Shown: piece by piece, positions 54,149 to 63,599 of the stretch | Layout of the letters: the number at the start of each line of letters is the position of its first letter | Position numbering within the stretch: the stretch's first letter is position 1 | Assembly: GCF_001929375.1 (NCBI RefSeq) | Contig: NZ_MSGO01000001.1 | Location: 1-64,000 of the forward strand | From: Actinomyces oris | GTDB lineage: Bacteria; Actinomycetota; Actinomycetes; Actinomycetales; Actinomycetaceae | Reading direction: 5' to 3' | DNA length: 64,000 nt | Notes under the pieces: generated by a model | What the model was told of the DNA's origin: nothing | The model's database searches: none | The model's input: only the letters and a program-made list of their open reading frames with translations | Translations under genes and position numbers: made by a program

Positions 54149-54212
54149 TCGGGTCTCCAGCAGGCCACGAGCGGGCACGGTTCCCGAGGTATTGGCGGCG
54201 TGCAGTTGCTCT

Positions 54213-55583
54213 TCAGTCGATATCGGCGGGTCGGGGCTTGGTGGCGCCGACGACCTGGGCGACGAGCCTCCCCCGGGCCAGAACCCCCTCGATGAGGTCG
54301 CCCTTCTTGACGTCCTCGGCGCTGGTGATGACCTTGCCGCCGGGGGTGCGCAGAATCGTGTAGCCGCGATCCAGGACCCCCTGCGGCGACAGGGCCGTCA
54401 GCCGGGCGTGGTCGGCGCGCAGGTCCGCGGCCGCCAGCGACAGGCGGTGGCTGACCGCCCGGCGCATCCTGTCGCGGGCCTGACCCAGCTCGATCACCCG
54501 GTCGCGCACGATTGAGGTGGGGTCGGCCATGACCGGCCGGGCCCGCAGCTGGTCCAGGGCCGCCTGCTCGGCGTCCAGCCGCGAGGAGAGCACGGTGCGC
54601 AGGCGCTCGCGGGCCGAGTCCAGGCCCACGGTCTCCTGAGCGAGGTCGGGGACGATCCGGCGGGCGGCGTCGGTGGGGGTGGAGGCCCGGTAGTCGGCCA
54701 CCAGGTCCAGCAGGGGGCAGTCGGTCTCGTGGCCGATGGCCGAGACCAGCGGCGTGCGGCAGGCGGCCGCGGCGCGCACGAGCCCCTCATCGGAGAAGGG
54801 CAGCAAGTCCTCGATGGCGCCGCCGCCGCGGGCCACGACGATGACGTCGATCCGCGCATCGGCGTCGAGCTCCTGGATCGCCCGGGTGACCTCGCCGACG
54901 GCGCGCGTCCCCTGGACGGCGACCTCCCGCACATCGAAGGGCAGGCCGGGCCAGCGCAATCGGGCGTTGACCAGCACGTCGTCCTTGGCCCTGGCCTGGC
55001 GCCCGCACACGAGGCCCACCTTGCGCGGCAGGAAGGGGAGGGGCCGCTTGCGTTCAGCGTCGAACAGGCCCTCGGCGGCCAGGATGCGGCGCAGCTGCTC
55101 GATGCGGGCCAGCAGGTCGCCGACGCCGACGGGCCGGATGTCGTCGGCCTGCAGCTGGAGCGAGCCCCGCTTGGCCCAGAAGGTGGGCTTGGCGCGCACC
55201 ACCACGCGGGCGCCCTCGCTCAGCGCGGCGCCGGCGCGGGCCAGGACGGCGTCGAGGACCCGGGCGTAGATGGACACCGACATGGAGATGTCGGCGTCCG
55301 TGTCCCGCAGGGTGAGGAAGGCCATGCCGGCGCCGGGGCGGCGGTTGAGCTGGATGACCTGCCCCTCCACCCACACCTGGCTCATGCGGGCGACGTACTG
55401 GTCGATCTTGGAGGACAGCAGCCGCAGCGGCCACGGGTTCTCCGCGGTGGTGAGGTTCGCTCTCGGTGCCAGCTCCCGGGGGCCGCCGGGGTTGCCGCCC
55501 GCGTCGGGGCCGGACGCGCGGCCGGTACCGGGGGAGAGCTGCGGGCTGGGCTGGGAGGGACTCTGGCCTGTCACATGCACCAC
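54213..55583 (-). CDS. xseA: Exodeoxyribonuclease VII large subunit
   Basis: The product is 456 residues. A Ser/Pro/Gly head (about 1-45) precedes the OB-fold nucleic-acid domain ([25 protein letters not shown]) and the catalytic domain, with [35 protein letters not shown] and [13 protein letters not shown], then a coiled coil and the C-terminal [16 protein letters not shown]. It degrades single-stranded DNA in both directions. The GTG start at 55583 lies inside a large dyad shared with ispH; GTG 55580 and 55574 are alternatives. Confidence 0.95.
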   Translation of the reverse strand: MVHVTGQSPSQPSPQLSPGTGRASGPDAGGNPGGPRELAPRANLTTAENPWPLRLLSSKIDQYVARMSQVWVEGQVIQLNRRPGAGMAFLTLRDTDADISMSVSIYARVLDAVLARAGAALSEGARVVVRAKPTFWAKRGSLQLQADDIRPVGVGDLLARIEQLRRILAAEGLFDAERKRPLPFLPRKVGLVCGRQARAKDDVLVNARLRWPGLPFDVREVAVQGTRAVGEVTRAIQELDADARIDVIVVARGGGAIEDLLPFSDEGLVRAAAACRTPLVSAIGHETDCPLLDLVADYRASTPTDAARRIVPDLAQETVGLDSARERLRTVLSSRLDAEQAALDQLRARPVMADPTSIVRDRVIELGQARDRMRRAVSHRLSLAAADLRADHARLTALSPQGVLDRGYTILRTPGGKVITSAEDVKKGDLIEGVLARGRLVAQVVGATKPRPADID

Positions 55584-55633
55584 TGTGCCACGTCCGCCAC
55601 TGGGGACCTGGGTCCCACTGTGGCACAGTGGTG
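55578..55633. promoter_or_regulatory. Dyad spanning both start codons of the divergent xseA and ispH genes
   Basis: Perfect 14-bp arms CACCACTGTGCCAC (55578-55591) and GTGGCACAGTGGTG (55620-55633), with a small inner dyad GGGACC/GGTCCC. The whole intergenic space is about 47 bases, leaving little room for two leaders, so leaderless transcripts or a shared control site are likely. Confidence 0.6.
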
Positions 55634-56695
55634 ACCGTGACGACCATCGAGCTCGCCAGCGAGCACACCGACGCCGCGGCCCCCTCTCCCAAGGGTGGCA
55701 GGCGGATCCTCATGGCCGCCCCGCGCGGCTACTGCGCCGGCGTGGACCGCGCCGTCGACGCCGTTGAGCAGGCCCTGGCCCACTACGGGGCGCCGATCTA
55801 CGTGCGCAAGGAGATCGTCCACAACAAGTACGTCGTGGAGACCCTCTCCAAGCGCGGCGCCATCTTCGTCTCCGAGACCGACGAGGTGCCGATGGGCGCC
55901 CGCGTCGTCTTTTCCGCCCACGGCGTCTCCCCGGCCGTCCACGCCGAGGCCGCCGAGCGCCGGCTGGACACGATTGACGCGACCTGCCCGCTGGTGACCA
56001 AGGTGCACAAGCAGGCGGTGCGTTTCGCGGACAAGGACTACGACATCATCCTCGTGGGCCACACCGGCCACGAGGAGGTCGAGGGCACCCAGGGCGAGGC
56101 CCCCGACCACATCCAGGTCGTCAACGGCCCCCACGAGGTGGACCGGGTCGAGGTGCGCGACCCCTCCAAGGTGGTGTGGATCAGCCAGACCACCCTGAGT
56201 GTCGACGAGACCTTGGAGACGGTGCGCCTGCTGCGCGAGCGCTTCCCGGAGATGATCGACCCGCCCGGCGAGGACATCTGCTACGCCACCCAGAACCGTC
56301 AGGCCGCGGTCAAGCAGATCGCCCCGAAGGTGGACCTCATGATCGTGGTCGGCTCCGGCAACTCCTCGAACTCGGTGCGCCTCAAGGAGGTGGCCCTGGA
56401 GGCCGGTGCGGGCGCCGCCCACCGGGTGGACTTCGCCAGCGAGATCGACCCGTCCTGGTTCGACGGCGTCGAGACGGTCGGCCTGACCTCGGGCGCCTCG
56501 GTGCCGGAGATCCTGGTGCGCGAGGTGGTGGAGCGCCTGGCCGAGTTCGGGTTCGACGACGTCGAGGAGGTGCGCACCACCACGGAGAAGATCTCCTTCT
56601 CCCTGCCCAAGAACCTGCGCGCCGACCTCATGGCGGCCCGGGGCGCCGCGTCCCCCCACACGCGCCGTGAGCCGGCCGCCGACCACACCTGCTGA
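55631..56695 (+). CDS. ispH: 4-hydroxy-3-methylbut-2-enyl diphosphate reductase
   Basis: The product is 354 residues. It performs the last step of the MEP isoprenoid pathway. All three cluster Cys are present: [11 protein letters not shown] (Cys35), [11 protein letters not shown] and [11 protein letters not shown]. The conserved [17 protein letters not shown] and [11 protein letters not shown] strings follow in order. GTG 55631 is chosen (55628 and 55637 also possible). The N-terminal 25 residues are variable. It is divergent from xseA, a common actinobacterial arrangement. Confidence 0.96.
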   Translation: MTVTTIELASEHTDAAAPSPKGGRRILMAAPRGYCAGVDRAVDAVEQALAHYGAPIYVRKEIVHNKYVVETLSKRGAIFVSETDEVPMGARVVFSAHGVSPAVHAEAAERRLDTIDATCPLVTKVHKQAVRFADKDYDIILVGHTGHEEVEGTQGEAPDHIQVVNGPHEVDRVEVRDPSKVVWISQTTLSVDETLETVRLLRERFPEMIDPPGEDICYATQNRQAAVKQIAPKVDLMIVVGSGNSSNSVRLKEVALEAGAGAAHRVDFASEIDPSWFDGVETVGLTSGASVPEILVREVVERLAEFGFDDVEEVRTTTEKISFSLPKNLRADLMAARGAASPHTRREPAADHTC

Positions 56696-56821
56696 GAGCG
56701 CGCCGCCGCCGGTTGCGGGGCCAGTCGCAGGGCCGGCCGTGAGCGTCAGCACACGCCCGGGTGCGTGAGACAGGTCGAAGGTGAACGTCGGGTTGCATGT
56801 TTGACCATTACCCTCGGTCGG

Positions 56822-58453
56822 GTGACACACTCCCATGACGAGTCGGCCCCCAGTGACCCTCCCCCTGCCGCGTCGGGCGGGCGGTCCGCCGCCGACGGCG
56901 CCGGCAGCTCCGACAGTGCTGACAGTTCCGACCCCGTAACCTCGCCAGATCCTGTCGGCGCGGTGGTCTCCGGCGCCTCCGGTCAGGTCTCCAACGAGGC
57001 CCTGGAGGAGGACGGCGGGCTGCACCGGAGCCTGACCAGCAGGCACATGCAGATGATCGCCATCGGCGGCGCCATCGGCACGGGGCTGTTCGTGGCCTCG
57101 GGCGCCACGGTCTCCACGGCCGGCCCGGGCGGAGCCCTGGTGGCCTATGCGGCCATCGGCCTCATGGTGCTGCTGCTCATGCAGTCCCTGGGTGAGATGA
57201 CGGCGCACATGCCGGTGGCCGGCTCCTTCCAGACCTACGCCACCCGGTTCGTCAGCCCCTCCTTCGGCTTCGCCATGGGCTGGAACTACTGGTTCAACTG
57301 GGCGATCACGGTGGCGGCCGAGCTGGTGGCCGCCGGAATCGTCATGGGCTACTGGTTGCCGGGGGTGCCCTCGTGGATCTGGGCGGCACTGTTCCTGACC
57401 CTGTTGACGACGCTCAACGCCCTGTCGGCCCACGCCTTCGGGGAGGGGGAGTTCTGGCTGTCGGCCATCAAGGTGGTGACGGTCGTCGTCTTCCTCGTGG
57501 CGGGGCTGGCGATGATCGTCGGCATCATCGGTGGGAGGTCCCCGGGCTTCAGCAACTGGGTCGTCGACGACGCGCCCTTCCACGGCGGGATGCTGGCGAT
57601 CGTGTCGGTGTTCATGGTGGCCGGGTTCTCCTTCCAGGGCACCGAGCTGGTGGGCGTGGCGGCCGGTGAGGCCCGCAACCCGCGCCGGGACGTGCCCAGG
57701 GCGATCCACACGGTGTTCTGGCGGATCATGATCTTCTACATCGGGGCGATCACGGTCATCGGCTTCCTCATCGCCTTCAATGATGGCCGGCTGCTGCACA
57801 CCGAGACCGAGGACGTGGCCTACTCGCCCTTCACCCTGGTCTTCGAGCGGGCGGGGATCGGGGTCGCGGCGGCCCTCATGAACGCCGTCATCCTCACCGC
57901 GGTGCTCAGTGCCGGTAACTCGGGACTGTACGCCTCGACCCGCATGCTGCACTCGATGGCTCTGCAGGGGCAGGCGCCGGCCTGGTTCTCCTACGTCAAC
58001 CGCCACGGGGTTCCGGTGCGGGCCCTGGGGGCGACGGCGCTGGTGGGGGCGGCCGGCTTCCTGACCGCCGTGGTGGGGCAGAACACCGCCTACGCCTGGC
58101 TGGTCAACGTCTCCGCCCTGTGCGGGTTCATCGTGTGGCTGGGGATCGCCGCGTGTCACTTCCGCTTCCGGCGCGCCTACGTGCTCCAGGGCAATGACCC
58201 GGCCGACCTGCCCTACCAGGCGCCCTGGTTCCCGCTGGGGCCGGTCCTGGCCTTCACCCTGTGCGCCCTGGTGGTTCTGGGCCAGAACTATGAGGCGGTC
58301 TTCAAGGGGCAGCTGGTGGAGGTGCTCTCCTCCTACATCGGCCTGCCGGTCTTCGGGGCCATCTGGTTGGGGCACCGTCTGGTGACCGGGTCGCGCACGG
58401 TGCGCCTGGAGGAGGCCGACGTCTCCGGCGCTGTCATTCGCGAGCGCCACTGA
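56822..58453 (+). CDS. Amino acid permease (APC superfamily, AAT/LysP-like)
   Basis: The product is 543 residues. A disordered Ser/Asp head of about 60 residues precedes LHRSLTSRHMQMIAIGGAIGTGLFVASG, the signature of the amino acid transporter family. Twelve helices follow, with FSFQGTELVGVAAGEARNPRRDVPRAI as the second diagnostic segment. It is a proton-coupled importer, possibly for lysine or another basic amino acid; specificity is uncertain. GTG 56822 is a tentative start without a clear ribosome site. A hairpin follows the stop. Confidence 0.92.
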   Translation: MTHSHDESAPSDPPPAASGGRSAADGAGSSDSADSSDPVTSPDPVGAVVSGASGQVSNEALEEDGGLHRSLTSRHMQMIAIGGAIGTGLFVASGATVSTAGPGGALVAYAAIGLMVLLLMQSLGEMTAHMPVAGSFQTYATRFVSPSFGFAMGWNYWFNWAITVAAELVAAGIVMGYWLPGVPSWIWAALFLTLLTTLNALSAHAFGEGEFWLSAIKVVTVVVFLVAGLAMIVGIIGGRSPGFSNWVVDDAPFHGGMLAIVSVFMVAGFSFQGTELVGVAAGEARNPRRDVPRAIHTVFWRIMIFYIGAITVIGFLIAFNDGRLLHTETEDVAYSPFTLVFERAGIGVAAALMNAVILTAVLSAGNSGLYASTRMLHSMALQGQAPAWFSYVNRHGVPVRALGATALVGAAGFLTAVVGQNTAYAWLVNVSALCGFIVWLGIAACHFRFRRAYVLQGNDPADLPYQAPWFPLGPVLAFTLCALVVLGQNYEAVFKGQLVEVLSSYIGLPVFGAIWLGHRLVTGSRTVRLEEADVSGAVIRERH

Positions 58454-58525
58454 GTCCTCAGCTCAGACCCGCTGAGCCCGGCTGAGTTCCGCGTCTGCTG
58501 GGCTCATGTCCTGAAAGCCCCATGA

Positions 58526-58569
58526 CCGACGTCGGGGCACCGATCATCCGACCGGTGCCCTGACGTCGG
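58526..58569. terminator. Bidirectional terminator between convergent genes
   Basis: CCGACGTC, G, GGGCACCG (58526-58542) pairs with CGGTGCCC, T, GACGTCGG (58553-58569): 17 pairs with one G.T wobble and a ten-base loop. It sits between the permease stop and the GlsB-type stop. Confidence 0.8.
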
Positions 58570-58587
58570 GTTCAGGGGGCGTTGCAT

Positions 58588-58845
58588 TCACTTGCGGCCG
58601 GTGACGCTCAGGTAGACGGAGATTGAGACGATGGCGGCGACGAGTGACAGGGCCCACTTGATCCAGTCCCCGCCCGGGGTGTCGGCGACGCCGAAGAGAC
58701 TGGCGACTGCGCCTCCGATGAGTGCGCCCACAGCGCCCAGCACGATGGTCCACAGGACCGAGATGTTCTGATTCCCGGGCATGATGAGTCGGGCGAGGGC
58801 GCCGAAGATCGCGCCGGCGATGATCATTCCGATGAATGACAGCAT
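58588..58845 (-). CDS. GlsB/YeaQ/YmgE family stress-response membrane protein
   Basis: The product is 85 residues with three short hydrophobic helices and the Gly pattern of the family: GMIIAGAIFGALARLIMPG, then VLGAVGALIGGAVAS. GGAGGAAG precedes ATG 58845. These small proteins, once called transglycosylase-associated, are envelope components linked to general or acid stress; the mechanism is unknown. It is monocistronic. Confidence 0.92.
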   Translation of the reverse strand: MLSFIGMIIAGAIFGALARLIMPGNQNISVLWTIVLGAVGALIGGAVASLFGVADTPGGDWIKWALSLVAAIVSISVYLSVTGRK

Positions 58846-59004
58846 GGTGTCTTCCTCCGAGAAGGTCCGATGAGGCGGAGATATCCGCTAATCGGGCATT
58901 GAAACGTTCTGGCAGCGTGTCAACCAGTCATGAGATGGGAGACGACGCTCCCTGATAGACGCCATGGAAGCGTCAATCGTCACGGGTTGAGAATATGGCA
59001 TGCG

Positions 59005-60312
59005 TTACGTCGTCGTGGGGGCCGGTTGCCCGTCGGCGGTGAGCTCGGGTGCGGTGAAGGTGCGCACCTGAGCGGCGTCGGCACTGATGAGCGTGGGGGA
59101 GTCCACCTGCTCCCCGAGGGTCTCCAGGGACCGGGCGGTCACCAGGAGACGGTTCTCCATGGAGCCGACCGCCTTGTTGTAGGCGGTGACGCTGCGCCGC
59201 AGTGCCCCGCCCAGTGCGTCGAGGTGACCGGCGACGGTCCCCAGACGCTCGTAGAGGGTACGGCCGAGCTCCAGCAGCTCGCGGGCGTCGTCGTTGACGG
59301 CGGTGCGGGCCCAGGCCGTGGCGCAGGTGCGCAGCAGGGTCAGCAGCGACACGGGTGAGGCCAGAGCGACGCCGCGCCCCAGCGCGTGCTCCAGGAGAGC
59401 GGGGTCCGTCTCCAAGGCGGCCGAGAGCACGGCCTCCGCCGGGACGAAGAGGACCACGAGCTCGGGGGAGTCCCCCAGGGCCCGGTCGTAGCGGCGCGCA
59501 GCGAGCTGGTCGACGTGCCCGCGCAGCGCCCTGGCATGAGCCTCCAGGAGCTGCCCGCGCCGCTCCTCGTCCTGGGAGCCGGCGCCCTGGACGACGGTGG
59601 CCGCCAGGTAGGAGTCCATGGGAGCCTTGGCGTCCACGGCGAGGTACCCGTCCCCGGGCAGGTGGACGACGACGTCGGGCCGGGAGCGGCCAGCCGCCCC
59701 CTCACCGGCGGCCGAGCCTGCCGAGCCTGCCGAACCCGCCGAACCTGCCGAGCCCACTGAGCCCGGTGGACCCACCGGCCCACTGCGCCGCTGAACCAGC
59801 GCCCCGATGGTGCGCTGCTCGGAGAAGTCCACGTGCCGCATCATCCCGGAGGCCTCCAGGACCCGGGCCAGCTCGACCTCACCCCACATGCCGCGCGCCG
59901 AGCGTGAGCGCAGCGCCCCCTCCAGGCAGGCCGTGGAGCGGGCCAGGTCCTGCTCGCGCAGGGCGGTGGCCCGCAGCTGCTCGGTCAGGGCCGCGTGCTG
60001 CTCGGCCCGCTGCCTCTCCAAGGACTCCACCCGGGCCCCCACCTGCTCCAGCTGACTGCGCACGGGTGCGAGTGCCCGCAGCACGGAGCCGTCCCGCTCG
60101 GCACGCTCCTCGGCCACCTGGGTGCGTGAGGACAGCTCCTCGGCCCGGGCCCGCCACTGGGCGGCCTGCGCGCGCAGCTCGACCACCTGCTCGCCGGCCG
60201 ACTGGTGCGCGGCGGTGCGCCGGGCGAGCGCGCCGAGGTAGCCGATGACCGCCCCGATCACCAGGCCGACGAGGAGCAGCAGGATGGGAAGAAGGACCGC
60301 TGAGGAGCTCAT
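59005..60312 (-). CDS. rmuC: DNA recombination protein RmuC
   Basis: The product is 435 residues: an N-terminal membrane helix (LLPILLLLVGLVIGAVIGYL), a long coiled coil (about 35-125), then the RmuC nuclease-like domain with GMWGEVELARVLEASGM, RPDVVVHLPGDGYLAVDAKAP and FVPAEAVLSAALETDPALLE. ATG 60312 was chosen for the membrane start. A low-complexity GSAGSAGSA insertion, produced by 9-bp DNA repeats, interrupts the domain before the RPDVVVHLP strand. The family limits DNA rearrangement; the biochemical role is unsettled. Confidence 0.93.
   Translation of the reverse strand: MSSSAVLLPILLLLVGLVIGAVIGYLGALARRTAAHQSAGEQVVELRAQAAQWRARAEELSSRTQVAEERAERDGSVLRALAPVRSQLEQVGARVESLERQRAEQHAALTEQLRATALREQDLARSTACLEGALRSRSARGMWGEVELARVLEASGMMRHVDFSEQRTIGALVQRRSGPVGPPGSVGSAGSAGSAGSAGSAAGEGAAGRSRPDVVVHLPGDGYLAVDAKAPMDSYLAATVVQGAGSQDEERRGQLLEAHARALRGHVDQLAARRYDRALGDSPELVVLFVPAEAVLSAALETDPALLEHALGRGVALASPVSLLTLLRTCATAWARTAVNDDARELLELGRTLYERLGTVAGHLDALGGALRRSVTAYNKAVGSMENRLLVTARSLETLGEQVDSPTLISADAAQVRTFTAPELTADGQPAPTTT
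59711..59764 (-). repeat. Six 9-bp tandem repeats inside rmuC
   Basis: Unit GCCGAGCCT with small variants, about six copies, encoding Gly-Ser-Ala/Val repeats on the - strand. Frame-neutral, so copy number could vary without inactivating the gene. Confidence 0.8.
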
Positions 60313-60667
60313 GAACCGATGGTGCCCCCGAGGTGCGACATCTATTCCGCACCCTTGAACCCCACGGCGCCCTCCCCGCAGGTCGCCCCGGCCGGCTGGT
60401 TCGGCCGACCCACCCGCCTGCCGACGGGACCGCACGGTCCCACCTCACCGATCCGGCCCACCCACCCTGGTCCGCGGTTCCGGTCCGCTCCGGCGTCGTC
60501 GGGCACGGTTCTCCCAGCCGTGTACCAACCGGCCGTTCGGATATGGGGCAACAGTCCTGCGTCCCGCCTGATCCTCCCTACGGCGGGGGTGAGGAGACCA
60601 AGAGCACTGTCCTTCTGCTACCCCAGGATGATGGGAATTTGAGCAGGTGGTGCCATGCTTACCGGAC
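60313..60667. other. Divergent intergenic region, nothing recognised
   Basis: About 355 bases between rmuC and the Ag85-fold gene. It is C-rich near rmuC and more balanced after 60580. No repeat element, convincing promoter pair or small gene was found. Confidence 0.5.
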
Positions 60668-62269
60668 GTGAGCCTCTTGCGCAGCATCCCGCTGACCAGC
60701 CTACGAACGATCGTGGTCGTGCTGGTCCTCGCCGTTCTGACCACGATCGTCACCGCGGTCCTCCTGCCGCGAACTGTTCCGGCCACCACGCGCGCCAGCA
60801 GCGCGGACAGGCCCACCCGACTCGCCCGCCCCGCACTGCGCACGGTGCTGCGGGCCGTGGGCCGCTATACGGCGCGCACCGTCATGGTGGGCGTGCCGGT
60901 GGTGCTCGTCATGGTGCTCGCGGGCCTGCTCATCAACCGGCCCATGCACTACGTGCGCACCGTCGGCGACGTCGTCGAAGCCATGGCCCCTCGCACCCAG
61001 GTCACCTCGCGCATCGCGCCCCTGCCGCAGGCCTCCGCCTACGACGCCGTCCCAGCCTCGGCCTGGAGGGCATCCTTCCACGACGTCGGCGACGGCTCGC
61101 AGGAGGCCACCTGGACCGGCCCGGTCAGCGGCATCAAGCTACCGGTGCGCGTTGTCCTGCCGGCGGGCTACCGGCCCGACGACGGCCGCACCTACAACGT
61201 CCTTGAGGGGCTCCACGGCTGGGTCGGCGACCCGCAGTCCCTGGTGACGGGCATCGCCTCACCCCAGCGGCTCCAGGAGGCGATCGACGCCGGCCGTATC
61301 CCGCCGTCGATCCTGGTGTTCCCCTCGCTCAACGTGGACGGCGGCCAACCCGACTGCGTCAACATTGCCGGCCGCCCGGCTGTGGGGACCTGGACCGCGG
61401 AGGAGATTCCCCGCATGATCCAGGCGACCTTCCCCAATGTCACCACTCAGAGGTCCGGCTGGATGATCATGGGGATCTCGGCGGGCGCCTACTGTGCGGC
61501 CCGGACCGCCTATGACGTCCCGCAGCGCTTCGGCGCGGTGGGGGTCATGTCCTCCTACGACCAGCCCGGTGAGGGCCTGCTGGCGCACAGCGGTAAGACG
61601 CTCCAGGAGCAGAACGGGCTGTCCACGATGCTGGGAAAGCGCGAGCCCGACGGCATGCGCTTCTACGTCCTGGGGGCGCAGGACGACTCCTCCGGTGCGG
61701 CCCGGGCCGCCTGGCTCATGGATGACGCGGTGCGCAAGCCGGACTCGTTGACGGCTGATACCCCGGCCACGGGCGGGCACTCCTGGACCTTGTGGAGCAA
61801 CTACTTCCCGTCGTTGCTGACGTGGTGGGGCTCGGATCCGGCAGTGTTCAAGGCGGCCGGCCTTCCGGCGCCTGAAGGCGATACGTGGGCCAAGGCCACC
61901 GCCGCCGGCGTGAAGCCGCTGTCGGAGACGCCCAAGGACCAGCGCGTGGTGGGGTCGGTCTCGCCGGTGCGTGCCATGCCTTTCGAGATCAACGGCCTGG
62001 GCACGATCATCGTGGCCGTGGTCGCCTCGCTGGGGGCGCTGGGGGCCGTCATATTCTGGTCGCCCCGCTGGGGCCGACGGCGCGACGGCGGCAAGCGGTC
62101 GGTGGCGCGGCTGGGTGGCGCGATCCTGGGGCGCGTCGTGGTGATCCTGGTGACGGCGGGCCTGGTCGCGGTGACGGCGGGGATCGGGGCCAACGCCAGC
62201 GGGGGCTTCTACACCTCGTGGCGTGATCTGCGGGCCTCGGTCCGAGTGAACGAGAACGCCGGTAAGTGA
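60668..62269 (+). CDS. Membrane-anchored alpha/beta-hydrolase of the esterase/Ag85 fold
   Basis: The product is 533 residues. Two N-terminal membrane helices precede an external hydrolase domain (about 110-410): VRVVLPAGYRPDDGRTYNVL, the nucleophile elbow MGISAGAYCA (GxSxG) and the late His in GGHSWTLW. Two more helices close the protein. The layout resembles actinobacterial esterase family proteins related to antigen 85, but this lineage is not expected to make mycolates, so another acyl ester is the likely substrate. GTG 60668 is chosen, with GTG 60647 as alternative. Confidence 0.85.
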   Translation: MSLLRSIPLTSLRTIVVVLVLAVLTTIVTAVLLPRTVPATTRASSADRPTRLARPALRTVLRAVGRYTARTVMVGVPVVLVMVLAGLLINRPMHYVRTVGDVVEAMAPRTQVTSRIAPLPQASAYDAVPASAWRASFHDVGDGSQEATWTGPVSGIKLPVRVVLPAGYRPDDGRTYNVLEGLHGWVGDPQSLVTGIASPQRLQEAIDAGRIPPSILVFPSLNVDGGQPDCVNIAGRPAVGTWTAEEIPRMIQATFPNVTTQRSGWMIMGISAGAYCAARTAYDVPQRFGAVGVMSSYDQPGEGLLAHSGKTLQEQNGLSTMLGKREPDGMRFYVLGAQDDSSGAARAAWLMDDAVRKPDSLTADTPATGGHSWTLWSNYFPSLLTWWGSDPAVFKAAGLPAPEGDTWAKATAAGVKPLSETPKDQRVVGSVSPVRAMPFEINGLGTIIVAVVASLGALGAVIFWSPRWGRRRDGGKRSVARLGGAILGRVVVILVTAGLVAVTAGIGANASGGFYTSWRDLRASVRVNENAGK

Positions 62270-62354
62270 GTGGGGGGGGGCGTCGACGGCGTGACCCGGC
62301 CGGGCGACGCCGTCGGGGCGCACGGTGTCGGAAGGGCCGTCTAAACTCTGCTGC

Positions 62355-63440
62355 GTGGCACTTACCATCGGAATCGTCGGACTGCCCAACGTCGGCAAGT
62401 CCACCCTGTTCAACGCTCTGACCCGCGCGACCGTCCTGGCCGCCAACTACCCGTTCGCGACCATCGAGCCGAACGTGGGGGTTGTGCCCCTGCCGGATGC
62501 GCGCCTGGACAAGCTCGCCGAGCTGTTCCACTCTGCGAGAGTGGTGCCGGCGACGGTCTCCTTCGTGGACATCGCCGGGATCGTGCGCGGCGCCAGCGAG
62601 GGCGAGGGGCTGGGCAACCAGTTCCTGGCCAACATCCGCGAGGCGGACGCCATCTGCATGGTGACGCGCGCCTTCGAGGACCCGGACGTGGTCCATGTGG
62701 ATGGGAAGGTGGAGCCGGCCGGGGACATTGAGACGATCAGCACCGAGCTGGTGCTGGCGGACATGCAGACCCTGGAGAAGGCGATCCCGCGCCTGGAGAA
62801 GGAGGTGCGGGGCAAGAAGACGGAGCCCGTGGTGCTGGAGACGGCGCAGGCGGCCCTCAAGGTCCTGGAGGAGGGGACGCTGCTGTCCGCCGGGGCGCAG
62901 GCCGCCGGGATCGACGCGGAGGTGCTCAAGACCTTCCAGCTCATGACCACCAAGCCGTTCATCTACGTGTTCAACATGGACGACGCCGGGATGAGCGACG
63001 AGGCCCGCCAGGCCGAGCTGCGTGAGCTGGTGGCGCCGGCGGAGGCGATCTTCCTGGACGCCCAGTTCGAGGCCGAGCTGGTGGAGCTGGAGCCCGAGGA
63101 GGCGGCGGAGATGCTGCATGACAACGGGCAGGAGGAATCCGGCCTGGACAAGCTGGCCCGGGTCGGCTTCGACACCCTGGGGCTGCAGACGTACCTGACG
63201 GCGGGGGAGAAGGAGTCCCGCGCGTGGACGATCCGCAAGGGCGCGACGGCGCCCCAGGCGGCGGGCGTCATCCACACGGACTTCGAGCGAGGCTTTATCA
63301 AGGCCGAGATCGTGAGCTACGACGACCTGGTCCAGTACGGCAGCGTTGCCGAAGCCCGCGCTCACGGCCGAGTGCGCATGGAAGGAAAGGACTACGTCAT
63401 GGCCGATGGGGACGTGGTGGAGTTTAGGTTTAACGTATAA
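62355..63440 (+). CDS. ychF: Redox-regulated P-loop ATPase YchF/Ola1
   Basis: The product is 361 residues. The P-loop GLPNVGKSTLFNALT, the switch DIAGIVRGASEGEGLGN (with ATP rather than GTP preference known for the family) and the C-terminal TGS-type domain ending GRVRMEGKDYVMADGDVVEF are present. It binds ribosomes and is linked to oxidative stress. GTG 62355 fits the canonical ALTIGIVGLPN start. A TAAACT (-10-like) at 62342-62347 lies only seven bases before it, suggesting a leaderless transcript. Confidence 0.96.
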   Translation: MALTIGIVGLPNVGKSTLFNALTRATVLAANYPFATIEPNVGVVPLPDARLDKLAELFHSARVVPATVSFVDIAGIVRGASEGEGLGNQFLANIREADAICMVTRAFEDPDVVHVDGKVEPAGDIETISTELVLADMQTLEKAIPRLEKEVRGKKTEPVVLETAQAALKVLEEGTLLSAGAQAAGIDAEVLKTFQLMTTKPFIYVFNMDDAGMSDEARQAELRELVAPAEAIFLDAQFEAELVELEPEEAAEMLHDNGQEESGLDKLARVGFDTLGLQTYLTAGEKESRAWTIRKGATAPQAAGVIHTDFERGFIKAEIVSYDDLVQYGSVAEARAHGRVRMEGKDYVMADGDVVEFRFNV

Positions 63441-63455
63441 CTCGGCTGCGTAAGC

Positions 63456-63487
63456 GGTTAGAGACGGGCGAGTGAACGTCTCTAACC
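63456..63487 (+). terminator. Terminator hairpin after ychF
   Basis: GGTTAGAGACG (63456-63466) pairs perfectly with CGTCTCTAACC (63477-63487), loop ten bases, 16 bases past the stop. A second dyad, GCGCCTCA (63501-63508) and TGAGGCGC (63541-63548), follows before the Abi gene. Confidence 0.7.
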
Positions 63488-63599
63488 CGACTATATGAGG
63501 GCGCCTCAGCGGCATAGTCTCTGAGGACCAGAGGCCGACCTGAGGCGCAACACACAGTGTAGCGCGAAACTGAATGATATTCGAGGACGGTTGTGTGAG

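Noticed and set aside
55571-58450. A 959-codon antisense frame opposite ispH and the permease
   Set aside because: It crosses two well-supported genes and an intergenic gap, is His/Gly/Arg-rich and has no recognisable domain.
62272-62280. Run of nine G before ychF
   Set aside because: It lies 75 bases upstream of the start, outside the predicted promoter; a slippage effect is possible but unsupported.
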